Assembly (NCBI GenBank): GCA_017303895.1
Contig: JAFLBF010000001.1
Coordinates: 434,001 to 498,000, forward strand
Length of the DNA: 64,000 bases
Reading direction: 5' to 3'
DNA from: Bacteroidota bacterium
GTDB taxonomy: Bacteria; Bacteroidota; Bacteroidia; 2-12-FULL-35-15
The position numbers and the translations under genes were made by a program. A model generated the notes under the pieces. That model had not been told where the DNA came from and did not search any database. It saw only the letters and a list, made by a program, of their open reading frames with translations. The first letter of the stretch is position 1. Every line of letters starts with the position of its first letter. Positions 36,694 to 44,874 of the stretch are shown here, in pieces.

Positions 36694-36879
36694 ATGAATA
36701 TGACAGATGTTTTTAACGGAATTGGTGATTTTTGCCAATGGTCATTTGGAATCATTAAAGCTTTAGGCAATGGTCCAAACATCTTTTTTTGGTTGTTAAT
36801 CGGTGTTCTAACTGCAGTGTGGTTGCGTATGCAAGCTCGCTACAATAAAGAGGCTAAAGAAAAAGGAACATTAAAATAA
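36694..36879 (+). CDS. Small single-helix membrane protein, DUF6341-like
   Basis: 61 residues from ATG 36694; an ATG at 36655 would lie upstream of the promoter element. One membrane helix (about 27-46) is followed by a charged tail, RMQARYNKEAKEKGTLK. Its size, topology and place next to the DUF6427-like gene and purD match the DUF6341 family of Flavobacteria, which some annotations mislabel as uracil phosphoribosyltransferase. Function unknown; it may form a complex with the neighbouring membrane protein. Confidence 0.65.
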   Translation: MNMTDVFNGIGDFCQWSFGIIKALGNGPNIFFWLLIGVLTAVWLRMQARYNKEAKEKGTLK

Positions 36880-36906
36880 TTTGTGATTTTATTTTAAGAT
36901 CTTCAT

Positions 36907-36943
36907 AAAAAAATCCACTGAAAATTTCAGTGGATTTTTTTTA
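36907..36943. terminator. Rho-independent terminator, bidirectional
   Basis: AATCCACTGAAA pairs with TTTCAGTGGATT, flanked by an A-run and eight T residues. It lies between convergent genes. Confidence 0.88.
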
Positions 36944-36963
36944 TTCTATCAACCGAAGAATTC

Positions 36964-38250
36964 TTATTTAAAATATACTTCCAGGTCTTTCCCGATATCA
37001 CTACGATAGTATTTGCCTTCATACTTGATCTGCTCTGCATTCGCAAATGACTTTTGTAAAGCCTCTTTCATGGTTTCACCATAAGAGGTGATTGCCATCA
37101 CACGACCGCCATTGGTAACAATTTTTTCTCCTTCTTTTTTTGTTCCTGCATGAAATGCAATGCTGTCTTTTACCTGCTCAAACCCTGTCATCAGATCGCC
37201 TTTTCTATATTCTTCCGGATACCCGCCCGCTACTAACACTACTGTTGTTGCAAAACGCGGATCCACTTCAAACGATTTCTCGTGCAAATTTCCATTTCCA
37301 ACCCCTTCAAACAGATCCAACAGATCGGATTTGATGCGTGGCAATACTACTTCCGTTTCCGGATCACCCATGCGCACATTGTATTCGATCACCTGCGGAT
37401 CGCCATTGCAATTCATCAAACCAATAAAAATAAATCCTTTGTAGGTGATGCCCTCTTTCTTTAAACCGTTGATTGTTGGGATCACCACACGCTCTTCTAC
37501 TTTCTTGATGAACTCCTCATTCGCAAAGGGAACAGGCGAAATAGCACCCATACCACCCGTATTTAAACCAACATCGCCTACGCCAATACGTTTATAGTCT
37601 TTTGCTGCAGGTAATATTTTATAAGAATTTCCGTCTGTTAATACAAACACAGAAAGCTCAATTCCTTTTAAAAATTCTTCGATCACCACTTTGGCCGATG
37701 CGTTTCCAAACTTAGCATGGGCTAGCATTTCAGAAAGTTCTTTCTTTGCCTCTTCCAATGTGTTGGGGATCACAACTCCTTTACCAGCCGCCAAGCCATC
37801 TGCTTTCAACACATAAGGCGGTTCTAGGGTTTCTAAAAATTTTAGTCCTGCATCAAGTGTTTCTTTTGTGAAGGTTTCGTAACGTGCCGTTGGGATATTA
37901 TGACGGAACATAAAACGTTTTGAAAAATCTTTACTTCCTTCCAGTTGTGCTCCATCTTTTTGCGGACCGATAACAGGAATATTTTTTAGTGCTGCATCTG
38001 CCAGAAAAAAATCATGAACCCCTTTTACCAATGGGTCTTCCGGACCAACCACCACCATGTTCACATCATTTTCCAACACAAACTTTTTGATCGCATCAAA
38101 ATCAGTTGCTGCCATGTTTACATTTGTTCCAACACTCGCTGTTCCTGCATTTCCGGGAGCAATAAAAAGCTTGTTCAGCTTTTTGCTTTGTGCTAATTTC
38201 CATGCATACGCATGTTCTCTTCCACCTGATCCTAAAATTAAAATGTTCAT
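36964..38250 (-). CDS. purD: Phosphoribosylamine-glycine ligase
   Basis: 428 residues, full length for the family. The N-terminus ILGSGGREHAYAWKL is the GARS signature. The ATP-grasp domain includes LKADGLAAGKGV (about 143), and the PROSITE-type motif RMGDPETEV (about 288) is present. It makes glycinamide ribonucleotide from phosphoribosylamine, glycine and ATP in purine synthesis. No other purine gene is adjacent, which is common in this phylum. Confidence 0.96.
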   Translation of the reverse strand: MNILILGSGGREHAYAWKLAQSKKLNKLFIAPGNAGTASVGTNVNMAATDFDAIKKFVLENDVNMVVVGPEDPLVKGVHDFFLADAALKNIPVIGPQKDGAQLEGSKDFSKRFMFRHNIPTARYETFTKETLDAGLKFLETLEPPYVLKADGLAAGKGVVIPNTLEEAKKELSEMLAHAKFGNASAKVVIEEFLKGIELSVFVLTDGNSYKILPAAKDYKRIGVGDVGLNTGGMGAISPVPFANEEFIKKVEERVVIPTINGLKKEGITYKGFIFIGLMNCNGDPQVIEYNVRMGDPETEVVLPRIKSDLLDLFEGVGNGNLHEKSFEVDPRFATTVVLVAGGYPEEYRKGDLMTGFEQVKDSIAFHAGTKKEGEKIVTNGGRVMAITSYGETMKEALQKSFANAEQIKYEGKYYRSDIGKDLEVYFK

Positions 38251-38321
38251 TTCGTAAATATTTTGTGCAAAGAAACAAAAACTTTTGCCTCACAGAAAAA
38301 AGCGGGTAAATAAGTATTAAC

Positions 38322-38329
38322 TACTTTTG
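38322..38329 (+). promoter_or_regulatory. Promoter -7 element TACTTTTG for pgeF
   Basis: Ends five bases before the ATG at 38335; the predicted transcript begins at or beside the initiation codon (leaderless). Confidence 0.55.
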
Positions 38330-38334
38330 TACAC

Positions 38335-39069
38335 ATGCATTTGCTCCCATCCATTTTTAACGTCTCTGCTGTTATTGCCGCTCAAAGCACACGCGATGGA
38401 GGTGTAAGTCCCGCCCCCTTCAACTCGCTGAATTTAGGGCTTTCGGTAAACGATCTGCCTGAAAATGTGATGAAGAACCGTGCTCTTTTTTTCAACTCAT
38501 TAGGCATATCACTCGATCAATTGTCCATCAGCAAACAAGTGCACGGAGCAGATATTCTTCATGCGCAATCTCCTCAGATCACCGAAGGATACGATGCACA
38601 GATCAGTAATACCAAAGGTTTGTTTTTGGTGGTGTCGGTTGCCGACTGCACACCCATTCTCATTCACGATGAAAAAGAAAATGCGGTGGCAGCTATCCAT
38701 GCCGGCTGGAGAGGAACCGTTTCCAATATTGTAGGAAACACACTTGCTAAAATGAAAGAAACATTCGGCACCGAAGGAAAGAATTGCAAAGCATTCATTG
38801 GTGCCTGCATCGACTATGAACAGTTTGAGGTAGGAGATGAGGTGGCCGCACATTTTGACCCCGCCTTTAAACGCTTTGATGCCCACAAACAAAAATATTT
38901 CGTCAACCTGAAAGCTGCTAACCGAGAACAATTGCTCCGTTTTGGTGTTCTACCACAACACATCGAGATCAGTAATTATTGCACCGCTGCCAACAACGAT
39001 CTTTTCTTTTCGCACCGCAAGGAAAAGGGTAACACAGGACGCATGATGGCTGTTATCGGTTTAAAATAG
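38335..39069 (+). CDS. pgeF: Peptidoglycan editing factor, YfiH/LACC1 family
   Basis: 244 residues of the former polyphenol oxidase/DUF152 family. Zinc-site and catalytic motifs seen are KQVHGAD (about 62-68), AVAAIHAGWRGTVSNI and FIGACID (Cys at about 154). The C-terminal HRKEKGNTGRM is present. Family members remove L-Ser wrongly built into peptidoglycan precursors, and homologues have purine nucleoside phosphorylase-like activity. It diverges from purD and has a predicted leaderless promoter. The deaminase gene follows after 53 bases. Confidence 0.92.
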   Translation: MHLLPSIFNVSAVIAAQSTRDGGVSPAPFNSLNLGLSVNDLPENVMKNRALFFNSLGISLDQLSISKQVHGADILHAQSPQITEGYDAQISNTKGLFLVVSVADCTPILIHDEKENAVAAIHAGWRGTVSNIVGNTLAKMKETFGTEGKNCKAFIGACIDYEQFEVGDEVAAHFDPAFKRFDAHKQKYFVNLKAANREQLLRFGVLPQHIEISNYCTAANNDLFFSHRKEKGNTGRMMAVIGLK

Positions 39070-39090
39070 TGTTTGTTGCCTCTTTTTATT

Positions 39091-39098
39091 TACCTTTG
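39091..39098 (+). promoter_or_regulatory. Promoter -7 element TACCTTTG
   Basis: Perfect TAnnTTTG, 24 bases before the ATG at 39123; a TTTG at 39072-39075 is present at a short 15-bp spacing. Confidence 0.5.
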
Positions 39099-39122
39099 TT
39101 CTCCTTAAAATAATTCGCATTT

Positions 39123-39584
39123 ATGAGCAAACCGAGTTTTGATGATATATACATGGATCTGGCAGAAAACCTGGCAAAGCGTTCGCACTGTGTGAAAGCA
39201 CAAGTAGGTGCTGTGCTCACAAAAGACACACGTATTGTATCCTTAGGTTATAATGGTCCACCGGCCGGAACACATAATTGCGATGAAGTATGGCCCGGAG
39301 AAGGCTGTCCTCGCGATAGCAAAGGCTCCTGCTCACTGGCATTGCATGCCGAACAAAATGCGATCCTGTATGCTGCAAAAAATAATGTCAGCATTGAAGG
39401 CTCCACTTTATATGTTACACTTTCTCCTTGTATCTCCTGTGCACGTGTGATCTACACAACTGGTATCAGAAAAGTATATTACCTGAACTCCTATGCTGAT
39501 TTTAAAGGATTGGCAAGCGATGAAGGGGTTGACTTCCTGAAAAAATTCGGAGTAGAAGTAATACGTTATAAAAAACAGCCTTAG
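39123..39584 (+). CDS. dCMP deaminase family protein (ComEB-like)
   Basis: 153 residues. The zinc site is HAEQNAIL (His and catalytic Glu, about 75-77) plus PCISCARV (Cys pair, about 103-106). The N-terminal RSHCVKAQVGAVL is typical of deoxycytidylate deaminases, which make dUMP for thymidylate synthesis. Substrate could also be another cytidine or blasticidin-like compound, but dCMP is most likely. The stop is followed after 10 bases by the S41 peptidase start, so both probably share the promoter at 39091. Confidence 0.92.
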   Translation: MSKPSFDDIYMDLAENLAKRSHCVKAQVGAVLTKDTRIVSLGYNGPPAGTHNCDEVWPGEGCPRDSKGSCSLALHAEQNAILYAAKNNVSIEGSTLYVTLSPCISCARVIYTTGIRKVYYLNSYADFKGLASDEGVDFLKKFGVEVIRYKKQP

Positions 39585-39594
39585 TCTTTTCAAT

Positions 39595-41202
39595 ATGAAC
39601 CGTCCAAAGTTTTATGTCTATCTGCCGATCATTTTTGCATTGGTATTGGTGTTGGGAATTTTTATCGGAACAACATTCCTTTCGGGTGGACAAAAAACGG
39701 TAATGGGTGGAAACACCGGTAAATTCAGCAAATTACAGGATGTGCTTCAATACATCAACCAGGAATATGTAGATACCGTTAATGACGATGATCTGGTAGA
39801 ACGTTCCATTGTTTCCTTATTAGAAAACCTCGATCCACATTCCAGCTATATCAGCGCAGAAGAGCTGCAAGCCAATAACGAGCCGCTACAAGGCAACTTT
39901 GAAGGAATTGGTGTAGAGTTCAACATTGTGGATGATACTGTACGTGTGGTGGCCGCCATCCCTGGTGGACCGGCCGAAGGTGTTGGTGTTCAGGCGGGTG
40001 ATAAAATTGTAATGGTGGATGGAAAGACCATTGCCGGGATCAAAATTGCGAACAAGGGAGTGATGGAACGATTAAAAGGCAAAGGTGGCACCAAAGTAAA
40101 GATCTCCGTAAAACGTAATGGCAGAAAAGGTTTGATCGATTTTACCATCACACGTGGCACTATTCCGATCTACAGCTTAGATGCTTCGTATATGCTCACT
40201 GCTAATCTGGGTTATATCAAGATCAGTCGTTTTGCGGCAACTACTTATGATGAATTCATGCAAGCGCTTGATAAATTACAAAAACAAGGCATGACCAAAT
40301 TGGTGGTCGATCTGCGTGGCAATGGTGGCGGATTCCTGAACACCGCAGTAGACATTGCCGATGAATTCCTGACTGAAGGAAAAAGCATTGTATATACACA
40401 AGGAAAAGCCCGTCCGCGCAAAGACTTCTATGCTACCAAACGCGGCAGTTTTGAAAACGGAGAACTGTTCATTTTGATCGATGATGGATCGGCTTCTGCC
40501 AGCGAGATCCTTGCCGGTGCGGTGCAGGATAACGACCGTGGCACGCTGATCGGAAGACGTTCTTTTGGTAAAGGGCTGGTGCAGGAACAAAGTGAATTTA
40601 CAGATGGATCGGCTATCCGCTTGACCATTGCCCGTTATTATACACCAACCGGACGTTGCATTCAAAAACCTTACAAACATGGGGTGGACGATTATTACAA
40701 CGAAGAGCTGGCGCGCTACGAAAGTGGTGAGCTGGAAAGTGCCGATAGCATTAAGGTTGCAGATTCTTTAAAATACAAAACACCGGGTGGAAAGATCGTA
40801 TATGGTGGTGGTGGCATTATCCCCGATGAGTTTGTTCCGCTCGATACTGCCAACCGTTCCTTGTACCTCAGCGAGCTGATCTATGCGGGTATCATCAACG
40901 ATTTTGCTTTCTATTACAGCGACAAAGAAAGAGCGAAACTGAAAGCATACAAAAACTTTGAGAACTTTAACAAGTCGTTTAACATTAGTGCATCACTCTT
41001 AAATGAATTAGCCGACTATGGCGCTAAGAATGGCGTAAAGCGCAATGACAAAGAAATGGCCATTTCCAAACCATGGATCGAAACGCAGCTAAAAGGCTTG
41101 ATCTCCCGCAATATCTGGGGAATAGAGAACTATTATCCGGTGATCCAGGAACGTGATAAGGTGATCAAAAAAGCGGTGGAGCTGTCGCAGAAAAAGAAAT
41201 AG
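39595..41202 (+). CDS. S41 family C-terminal processing peptidase (CtpA-like)
   Basis: 535 residues. An N-terminal membrane anchor (about 8-30) precedes a helical segment, a PDZ domain (about 95-175, with GIGVEF and AGDKIVMVDGK) and the S41 protease core. The catalytic Ser is in DGSASASEILAGA (about 300) and the Lys in FGKGLVQEQ (about 325). The C-terminal ~120 residues form an extra helical region typical of Bacteroidota homologues. It probably trims or degrades envelope proteins in the periplasm. Confidence 0.94.
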   Translation: MNRPKFYVYLPIIFALVLVLGIFIGTTFLSGGQKTVMGGNTGKFSKLQDVLQYINQEYVDTVNDDDLVERSIVSLLENLDPHSSYISAEELQANNEPLQGNFEGIGVEFNIVDDTVRVVAAIPGGPAEGVGVQAGDKIVMVDGKTIAGIKIANKGVMERLKGKGGTKVKISVKRNGRKGLIDFTITRGTIPIYSLDASYMLTANLGYIKISRFAATTYDEFMQALDKLQKQGMTKLVVDLRGNGGGFLNTAVDIADEFLTEGKSIVYTQGKARPRKDFYATKRGSFENGELFILIDDGSASASEILAGAVQDNDRGTLIGRRSFGKGLVQEQSEFTDGSAIRLTIARYYTPTGRCIQKPYKHGVDDYYNEELARYESGELESADSIKVADSLKYKTPGGKIVYGGGGIIPDEFVPLDTANRSLYLSELIYAGIINDFAFYYSDKERAKLKAYKNFENFNKSFNISASLLNELADYGAKNGVKRNDKEMAISKPWIETQLKGLISRNIWGIENYYPVIQERDKVIKKAVELSQKKK

Positions 41203-41237
41203 AATAAACTTTCTCTTGTTCTTTTTGTTACTAAAGC

Positions 41238-41699
41238 ATGTATAAACTTCTTCTTTTTGTGGTGATCAATTTCGGTGCGCTGGCTATCGGCTCCTTGCTG
41301 ATGGGCAGTCCCGTAACCAACGAATGGTACATCGCTCAAAACAAAGCACCATGGACGCCTCCGGGCTGGGTGTTTGGTGCAGCATGGTTCAGCATCATGG
41401 CGTGTTTGTCGGTTTTTATGATGCTGGTAGCCAATAAATATTCCTTTTCCGAACAGCGTTTTTTCTACCTTATTTTCGCCATTCAGATCCTGGTGAACAT
41501 CCTCTGGAATCCTGTTTTCTTTAAATATCACTATGTTTTTGCCGCACTGGTGCTCATCATCATTCTTAGCGCATTGGTGCTGTACATGATGCTTTGGGGC
41601 ATCCGCCACATGGGAAAAAGCAGCTGGCTGCCCCTACCCTATTTTCTTTGGTTGCTGATAGCAACCTCACTAAACGCTTATGTTTTAGTGAAAAACTAA
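41238..41699 (+). CDS. tspO: TspO/MBR (tryptophan-rich sensory) family protein
   Basis: 153 residues with five membrane helices and the Trp/Pro-rich motifs of the family: NEWYIAQNKAPWTPPGWVFG (about 29-48), then NILWNPVFF and PYFLWLLIATSLN. TspO binds porphyrins and, in many bacteria, modulates tetrapyrrole or stress responses. It follows the S41 peptidase gene by 35 bases and is probably the last gene of that unit. Confidence 0.93.
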   Translation: MYKLLLFVVINFGALAIGSLLMGSPVTNEWYIAQNKAPWTPPGWVFGAAWFSIMACLSVFMMLVANKYSFSEQRFFYLIFAIQILVNILWNPVFFKYHYVFAALVLIIILSALVLYMMLWGIRHMGKSSWLPLPYFLWLLIATSLNAYVLVKN

Positions 41700-41728
41700 G
41701 GCGTTCACATCTGTTTATAAAAATCATT

Positions 41729-41757
41729 TTTGTATCTGAACAGAAAAGTTATTTTTG
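41729..41757 (+). promoter_or_regulatory. Promoter for pgk: -33 TTTG, 17-bp spacer, -7 TATTTTTG
   Basis: TTTG at 41729-41732 and TATTTTTG at 41750-41757, about 100 bases before the pgk ATG. The leader contains a dispersed repeat. Confidence 0.65.
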
Positions 41758-41811
41758 CAACACCAAATAAAAAATCTTGTTGTTTTGCTTAATGTTGAGA
41801 ATACTCCAAAT

Positions 41812-41838
41812 GAGATTTCTCCCTCTGGTCGAAATGAC
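41812..41838 (-). repeat. Dispersed intergenic repeat of the GTCATTTCGACC type
   Basis: On the minus strand: GTCATTTCGACCAGAG then GGAGAAATCTC. This lies within the pgk 5' leader. Similar sequences are common between genes in this phylum; the motif shares its GTCA-TCGA frame with the other copies listed. Confidence 0.55.
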
Positions 41839-41855
41839 AAAAAACAAAAAAATAT

Positions 41856-43046
41856 ATGAAAACTGTTGACAATTTTAACTTCTCCGGACAAAAAGCATTG
41901 ATACGTGTTGATTTTAACGTGCCATTGGATGCTGATTACAATGTAACGGATGATACCCGCATTCGTGCTGCTTTACCAACTATCACTAAAATTTTGAACG
42001 ATGGTGGTGCTGTTATTTTGATGTCGCATTTAGGTCGTCCGAAAGAAGGTCCAACAGAAAAATATTCATTGAAACATGTGGTGAATCACCTCAGCAAATT
42101 ATTGAACAAGCCGGTAACTTTTGCTGCTGACTGTATTGGCGATGTGGCTACGAATGCTGCAAATACGCTTAAAGGCGGAGAGGTGTTATTGTTGGAGAAT
42201 CTTCGTTTCTACAAACAAGAAGAAAAAGGTGATGTTGATTTTGCAAAACAACTTTCTACATTAGGAACATTCTATGTGAACGATGCTTTTGGAACAGCAC
42301 ACCGTGCACACGCTTCCACAGCTGTTATCGCACAATTCTTCCCGGGCAAAAAATGTTTCGGATATGTCATGAGTGGTGAGTTGGCAAGCATCAACAAAGT
42401 ATTGACCAGCTCTGAAAAACCGTTTACTGCGATCATGGGCGGTGCAAAAGTTTCCGATAAAATTTTGATCCTGGAACAATTGATCAATAAAGCCGACAAT
42501 ATAATTATTGGTGGTGGTATGGCTTTCACATTTGTAAAAGCACAAGGTGGAAAGATCGGCAAATCATTGGTGGAGGACGATCGTTTGGAAACAGCATTAA
42601 AGATCCTTGCCGATGCAAAAGCAAAAGGCGTGAACATTTATATTCCTGTTGATGCTGTGGTGGCCGATAATTTCGCTAAAGATGCCAACAAACAAACCGT
42701 TGATATTAATGTGATCCCGGATGGCTGGATGGGCTTGGACATTGGACCAAAAACAGAAAAGATCTATGCCGATGTGATCGCGAATTCTAAGACCATTTTA
42801 TGGAACGGGCCAATGGGTGTGTTTGAAATGAGTTCTTTTGAAAGCGGTACCAAATCGGCTGCAGAAGCCATTGTAGCGGCAACTAAAAAAGGAACCTATT
42901 CCTTGATCGGTGGTGGCGACAGTGTTGCTGCTATCAACAAATACAATTTCGCTAACGATGTAAGTTATGTATCAACCGGTGGTGGTGCGCTTTTAGAATA
43001 TATCGAAAGTGGCAGCTTGCCTGGTGTAGATGCGGTAGAGAAGTAG
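41856..43046 (+). CDS. pgk: Phosphoglycerate kinase
   Basis: 396 residues, full length. The N-terminal substrate site VDFNVPLD (about 19-26), HLGRPKE (about 59-65) and LLENLRFY are intact. The C-terminal nucleotide-site motifs NGPMGVFE and GGGDSVAAI (about 352-360) are also present. It makes ATP and 3-phosphoglycerate in glycolysis. No other glycolytic gene is adjacent. Aspartate is mostly coded by GAT, the local norm, in contrast to the accessory block at 50-54.7 kb. Confidence 0.97.
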   Translation: MKTVDNFNFSGQKALIRVDFNVPLDADYNVTDDTRIRAALPTITKILNDGGAVILMSHLGRPKEGPTEKYSLKHVVNHLSKLLNKPVTFAADCIGDVATNAANTLKGGEVLLLENLRFYKQEEKGDVDFAKQLSTLGTFYVNDAFGTAHRAHASTAVIAQFFPGKKCFGYVMSGELASINKVLTSSEKPFTAIMGGAKVSDKILILEQLINKADNIIIGGGMAFTFVKAQGGKIGKSLVEDDRLETALKILADAKAKGVNIYIPVDAVVADNFAKDANKQTVDINVIPDGWMGLDIGPKTEKIYADVIANSKTILWNGPMGVFEMSSFESGTKSAAEAIVAATKKGTYSLIGGGDSVAAINKYNFANDVSYVSTGGGALLEYIESGSLPGVDAVEK

Positions 43047-43052
43047 GCCTTA

Positions 43053-43100
43053 GTTGGAGAGTTGGAAAGTTAGAAGGTTGGAAAGTTGGTGATTTGTTGA
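43053..43100. repeat. Degenerate 8-bp tandem repeat (GTTGGAAA)
   Basis: About six units in register: GTTGGAGA, GTTGGAAA, GTTAGAAG, GTTGGAAA, GTTGGTGA, TTTGTTGA. Confidence 0.7.
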
Positions 43101-43108
43101 GTTGAGCC

Positions 43109-43132
43109 CTTGCTGGTGTTATCACCAGCAAG
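43109..43132. terminator. Perfect 10-bp hairpin after pgk, without T-run
   Basis: CTTGCTGGTG (43109-43118) pairs with CACCAGCAAG (43123-43132) around TTAT. There is no T-run, so it may be an RNA 3'-end stabiliser and not a classical terminator. Confidence 0.5.
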
Positions 43133-43167
43133 AATTGGTGAAATAGTAACATAGAGAACCGTGTGCC

Positions 43168-43200
43168 GTCATGTTGAGCCTGTCGAAATATGTGCGAGGG
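43168..43200 (+). repeat. Dispersed intergenic repeat variant (GTCATGTTGAGCCTGTCGA)
   Basis: Same GTCA...TTGAG...GTCGA frame as the copy at 20837 but with a diverged right end. Confidence 0.5.
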
Positions 43201-43251
43201 CTTTCCTGATTTTCATTCAACAATCAAAGTCAATCACCCGTCCCCACACCC

Positions 43252-43289
43252 GTTCTCGATACAGCTCGTTCCTCGCCACTCGAACTGAC
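43252..43289 (-). repeat. Dispersed intergenic repeat copy
   Basis: On the minus strand it begins GTCAGTTCGAG and ends ATCGAGAAC, with a short GC-rich middle. It matches the frame of 4943-5000. Confidence 0.7.
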
Positions 43290-43343
43290 AACACACAACA
43301 CCAATCGTCCATCATCCCTCATCAATCATCCTTCATCACAACC

Positions 43344-43407
43344 GTTCTCGATACTTACCTGCCAGCTTCCTTGCAGGCCAGCCCAAGGCCGGTAAACTCG
43401 AACTGAC
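43344..43407 (-). repeat. Dispersed intergenic repeat copy with longer insert
   Basis: Same ends as the copy 55 bases upstream. The middle contains CCTGC/GCAGG and GGCC/GGCC pairings. Confidence 0.7.
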
Positions 43408-43481
43408 AACACACAAGCCAAATCTTACTTCATCCCTTCCTCTATCATCAATCACCCTTCACCAATCTTACTTCTTGTGTC

Positions 43482-43919
43482 TTATATCTTAAATCTAGCT
43501 TTCAGATCCTTCAAACACAGATCTTCCTGTTTGGTCATTTCTGCTTTAGCTAATTTGGTCTTGTCTTTATAACCCAAAAGGTGGAGTGTACCGTGAATGA
43601 CCACCCGGTGTAACTCGTTTTCTTTCGTTTTGCCGAACTTTTTTGCGTTTTCCAACACTCTTTCCACACTAATGAAAATATCTCCGCTAATGGGCATTGA
43701 TTTGCTTTCTTTAGAATAATCAAACGTAATAATGTCGGTATAGGTGTTATGATTTAAGAATTGCTGATTGATCCCCAGCAAGTGTTCGTCTGAGCAAAAG
43801 ATAAAATTGATGTCTCCCGCTTTGCGTTTCTTCTTTTCAATAGTAGCGATGATCCACTTTTTAAGAAGCGTTTTGTTTTTAAGAGTAAAGGAAATATCCT
43901 GGTTGTGAAAACTGATCAT
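43482..43919 (-). CDS. ybeY: Endoribonuclease YbeY (16S rRNA 3'-end maturation)
   Basis: 145 residues. The zinc motif reads HGTLHLLGYKDKT. The first two His are kept, but the third ligand, His in the usual HGxLHLxGYDH motif, is replaced by Lys-Asp. I recall GYKD in other Bacteroidota YbeY proteins, where Asp presumably takes over as ligand. The upstream DVITFDY signature (here DIITFDYSKE) is normal. It acts in the cytoplasm in 16S rRNA processing and ribosome quality control. Its promoter element suggests a leaderless mRNA. Confidence 0.92.
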   Translation of the reverse strand: MISFHNQDISFTLKNKTLLKKWIIATIEKKKRKAGDINFIFCSDEHLLGINQQFLNHNTYTDIITFDYSKESKSMPISGDIFISVERVLENAKKFGKTKENELHRVVIHGTLHLLGYKDKTKLAKAEMTKQEDLCLKDLKARFKI

Positions 43920-43923
43920 GCTG

Positions 43924-43931
43924 CAAAAGTA
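43924..43931 (-). promoter_or_regulatory. Promoter -7 element TACTTTTG for ybeY
   Basis: Minus strand; ends four bases before the ATG at 43919, so the transcript is predicted to be leaderless. Confidence 0.55.
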
Positions 43932-43988
43932 ATGATTTGTTTTTTGAGAGAATTGGCTTATGTTTGAAGAACAGAAAAAGTTTGTTGC

Positions 43989-44083
43989 CGCTAACCTAAA
44001 CCGGAACCGGATAAATAAAAAATATCAGCAATTTGTTTATCCTTATAGCGGATTAACGTATTGCTGATAGCAAAATGTTAAAA
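43989..44083 (+). repeat. Degenerate attC-like inverted-repeat element
   Basis: It begins CGCTAAC (43989-43995). Internal arms TATCAGCAAT (44023-44032) and ATTGCTGATA (44060-44069) follow. The right end GCAAAATGTTAAAA resembles GCAAAACGTTAGC and GCAAAACGTTAAG of the elements at 53465 and 54554. It directly precedes the small gene at 44107. It is weaker than the other elements, and an alternative hairpin GGATAAA/TTTATCC is also possible. Confidence 0.4.
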
Positions 44084-44106
44084 CAAACAATCATAACACA
44101 AAACCC

Positions 44107-44379
44107 ATGAACAGAATCCTTGCATTAATTACACTTTCAGACAGTGGAATAGAAACCATCAAAAGCACACCTGAACTTCCAAAAAAAGAAATGGAATTCG
44201 TTAACAAATGGAAAGAAAAAAATATTTTGGAAAGCTTTTTTATTTCTGTTTCAAAAAAGGATGCGGTGCTAATTTTTCAAAATGTAGATGAAGTAAAAAC
44301 AAAAGAACTCATAGAAACATTGCCCTATTTCCCCTACATGTCAAAAATTGAATATCACAATTTAAATAAGCAATTTTAA
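44107..44379 (+). CDS. Small muconolactone-isomerase-like (YciI-type ferredoxin-fold) protein
   Basis: 90 residues. The C-terminal stretch ETLPYFPYMSKIEYHNL matches the LPLFPYM motif of muconolactone delta-isomerase and related dimeric ferredoxin-like proteins. The upstream pattern FVNKWKEKNILESFF is the helix before the beta-hairpin. No aromatic-degradation genes are nearby, so a specific reaction is not claimed. It follows an attC-like element by 24 bases and has no visible promoter. Confidence 0.65.
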   Translation: MNRILALITLSDSGIETIKSTPELPKKEMEFVNKWKEKNILESFFISVSKKDAVLIFQNVDEVKTKELIETLPYFPYMSKIEYHNLNKQF

Positions 44380-44444
44380 GTGTTTCAATAACCCGGTAAA
44401 GCAAAAAAGGCAGAACCCTTAGCGTCAATTTTAATGACCAACAA

Positions 44445-44834
44445 ATGACTCGATTTGCAATCATTCTTTTTACTACATTTTTTATGCTTATTGCGCTGCG
44501 CAGTAAAGGGCAGACAATAGAAAATTGGAAGCCGGAAAAAATGGACATCTCAAAAATTGCTGGGAAATACACCGATGGGAGATTTGATCTAATAATCAAA
44601 AAGAATAAATCATTTAAAACAAGAATGGCTGCACCTCGACCGCTTGTAGAGAAAGGAATTTGGGCTGTTCATAATGATACTTTAATCTGCTACTTAACAC
44701 AGCGCAACACAAACATTAACAATGAAGGAAAAAGAATAAAAGGAAGGCCAATTGCCTACAAATTAATAATGGTAAATGGAAAACTATATAGCGTTGTTGA
44801 CGAAAAAATAATCGTATTACCAAAGAACGAATGA
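44445..44834 (+). CDS. Secreted hypothetical beta-rich protein
   Basis: 129 residues. A signal peptide (1-23, ending RSKGQ) precedes a small domain with the pattern GKYTDGRFDLIIKKNKSF, then GIWAVHNDTLICYL and IAYKLIMVNGKLYSVV. This resembles a small barrel of the lipocalin-like type. The next gene has a similar order of features (G-Y start, GKW, L, YKL), so the two may be distant paralogues. No family name can be given. Confidence 0.65.
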   Translation: MTRFAIILFTTFFMLIALRSKGQTIENWKPEKMDISKIAGKYTDGRFDLIIKKNKSFKTRMAAPRPLVEKGIWAVHNDTLICYLTQRNTNINNEGKRIKGRPIAYKLIMVNGKLYSVVDEKIIVLPKNE

Positions 44835-44874
44835 ATTTAGATTTTATATATCGAACAAAGCAAAACCTTGTTAA

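Larger units (their letters stand above)
43047..43481. other. 435-bp gene-free region filled with short repeats
   Basis: It holds an 8-bp tandem array, a perfect hairpin, three dispersed-repeat copies and C/T-rich ATCAATCAYCCTTC-like low-complexity DNA. No credible coding frame was seen. It lies between pgk and the 3' end of ybeY, which are convergent. Confidence 0.75.

Noticed and set aside
43047-43481. Hidden gene or tRNA in the 435-bp gap after pgk
   Set aside because: Frames there are made of repeats and C/T-rich low-complexity DNA; no tRNA T-loop or acceptor stem pattern was seen.
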